DNA of 64,000 bases from Ceriagrion tenellum. Taxonomy: Eukaryota > Arthropoda > Insecta > Odonata > Coenagrionidae. Position 1 is the first letter of the stretch. Every line of letters begins with the position of its first letter. Made by a program: the position numbers and the translations under genes. Shown one piece after another: positions 63,900-64,000 of the stretch. The stretch is taken from positions 1,550,001 to 1,614,000 of the forward strand of contig OY720632.1 of the NCBI GenBank assembly GCA_963169105.1. The letters run 5' to 3'. The notes beneath the pieces are model-generated. The model ran no database searches and was not told the origin of the DNA. It saw nothing but the letters and a program-made list of their open reading frames with translations.

Positions 63900-64000
63900 A
63901 AAACATTGAGAGCGAAAGTGGGGTGGGGGGTGTGGAAATTGTGATCGAACGGAAACTGGATGTTTGCGGCTTTTTTTTGCGCGGGAATTGAGGGTGAAAT

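Noticed and set aside
1..64000. CRISPR arrays, bacterial operons or ribosomal RNA
   Set aside because: The direct repeats present are long (110-240 bp) and few, without regular spacers. No rRNA motifs and no bacterial gene organisation were seen.

Overview
The window looks like nuclear DNA of an arthropod; the species cannot be told from the sequence. Evidence is spliceosomal introns with GT..AG borders, TATA boxes followed by short CA-type initiators, and a dense load of arthropod-type mobile elements: I-like and Jockey non-LTR retrotransposons with CCHC gag proteins, a Tx1/L1-like LINE, Penelope-like elements, BEL/Pao and Ty3/gypsy LTR elements and a Tc1-like transposon. I see no rRNA, no intact tRNA, no CRISPR and no typical multi-exon host gene.

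From 1 to 50 kb the window is almost entirely mobile elements, many broken and nested. In order: a CR1-like LINE relic split by a Penelope-type fragment with a hammerhead-like core (1.2-2.5 kb); a BEL/Pao integrase and probable LTR (4.9-6.4 kb); two I-like LINE tails (6.4-7.5 kb); two arrays of a ~212-bp repeat (7.9-8.35 and 15.1-15.6 kb) flanking a nearly full-length Jockey LINE on the minus strand (8.35-14.6 kb); a Penelope-like RT/GIY-YIG relic (15.7-17.0 kb); a truncated I-like LINE (17.8-19.5 kb); a tRNA-like sequence (20 kb) abutting the 3' end of a Tx1/L1-like LINE (20.0-31.6 kb); a full-length I-like LINE inserted into that LINE with a 12-bp target duplication (22.3-28.0 kb); a ~435-bp inverted repeat (32.1 and 36.3 kb) around a Tc1-like transposase with an intron; a three-piece LINE mosaic (36.8-39.8 kb); Ty3/gypsy pieces (40.7-41.6 and 45.2-49.1 kb); and several unexplained repeats.

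The most unusual region is 50.3-64 kb. It holds compact, closely spaced genes that do not look like a host locus: a small protein with a possible exonuclease-like start (minus), a small unrecognised protein with one in-frame stop (minus), a secreted matrix metalloproteinase with a frameshift in its hemopexin part (minus), a Cys-rich unknown protein (minus), and, divergently on plus, an intact trimeric-type dUTPase followed by a spliced small basic protein whose start lies only a few bases after the dUTPase stop in the predicted spliced mRNA. Two copies of a ~110-140 bp direct repeat sit in the divergent promoter. dUTPase and MMP are both genes known from insect large DNA viruses, so my inference is a decaying endogenous dsDNA virus or virus-like (Maverick/Polinton-scale) element. 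No capsid, polymerase, integrase or packaging ATPase lies in the window, so this remains a hypothesis.

This cluster was then hit by a young I-like LINE (52.13-57.71 kb) with intact gag and a 1238-codon EN-RT-RNase H ORF. It landed just at the stop codon of one of the small genes, so the two small minus-strand genes were formerly neighbours about 90 bp apart. The LINE is the only clearly intact autonomous element in the window; the dUTPase is the only intact gene of the virus-like cluster that can be assigned with confidence.
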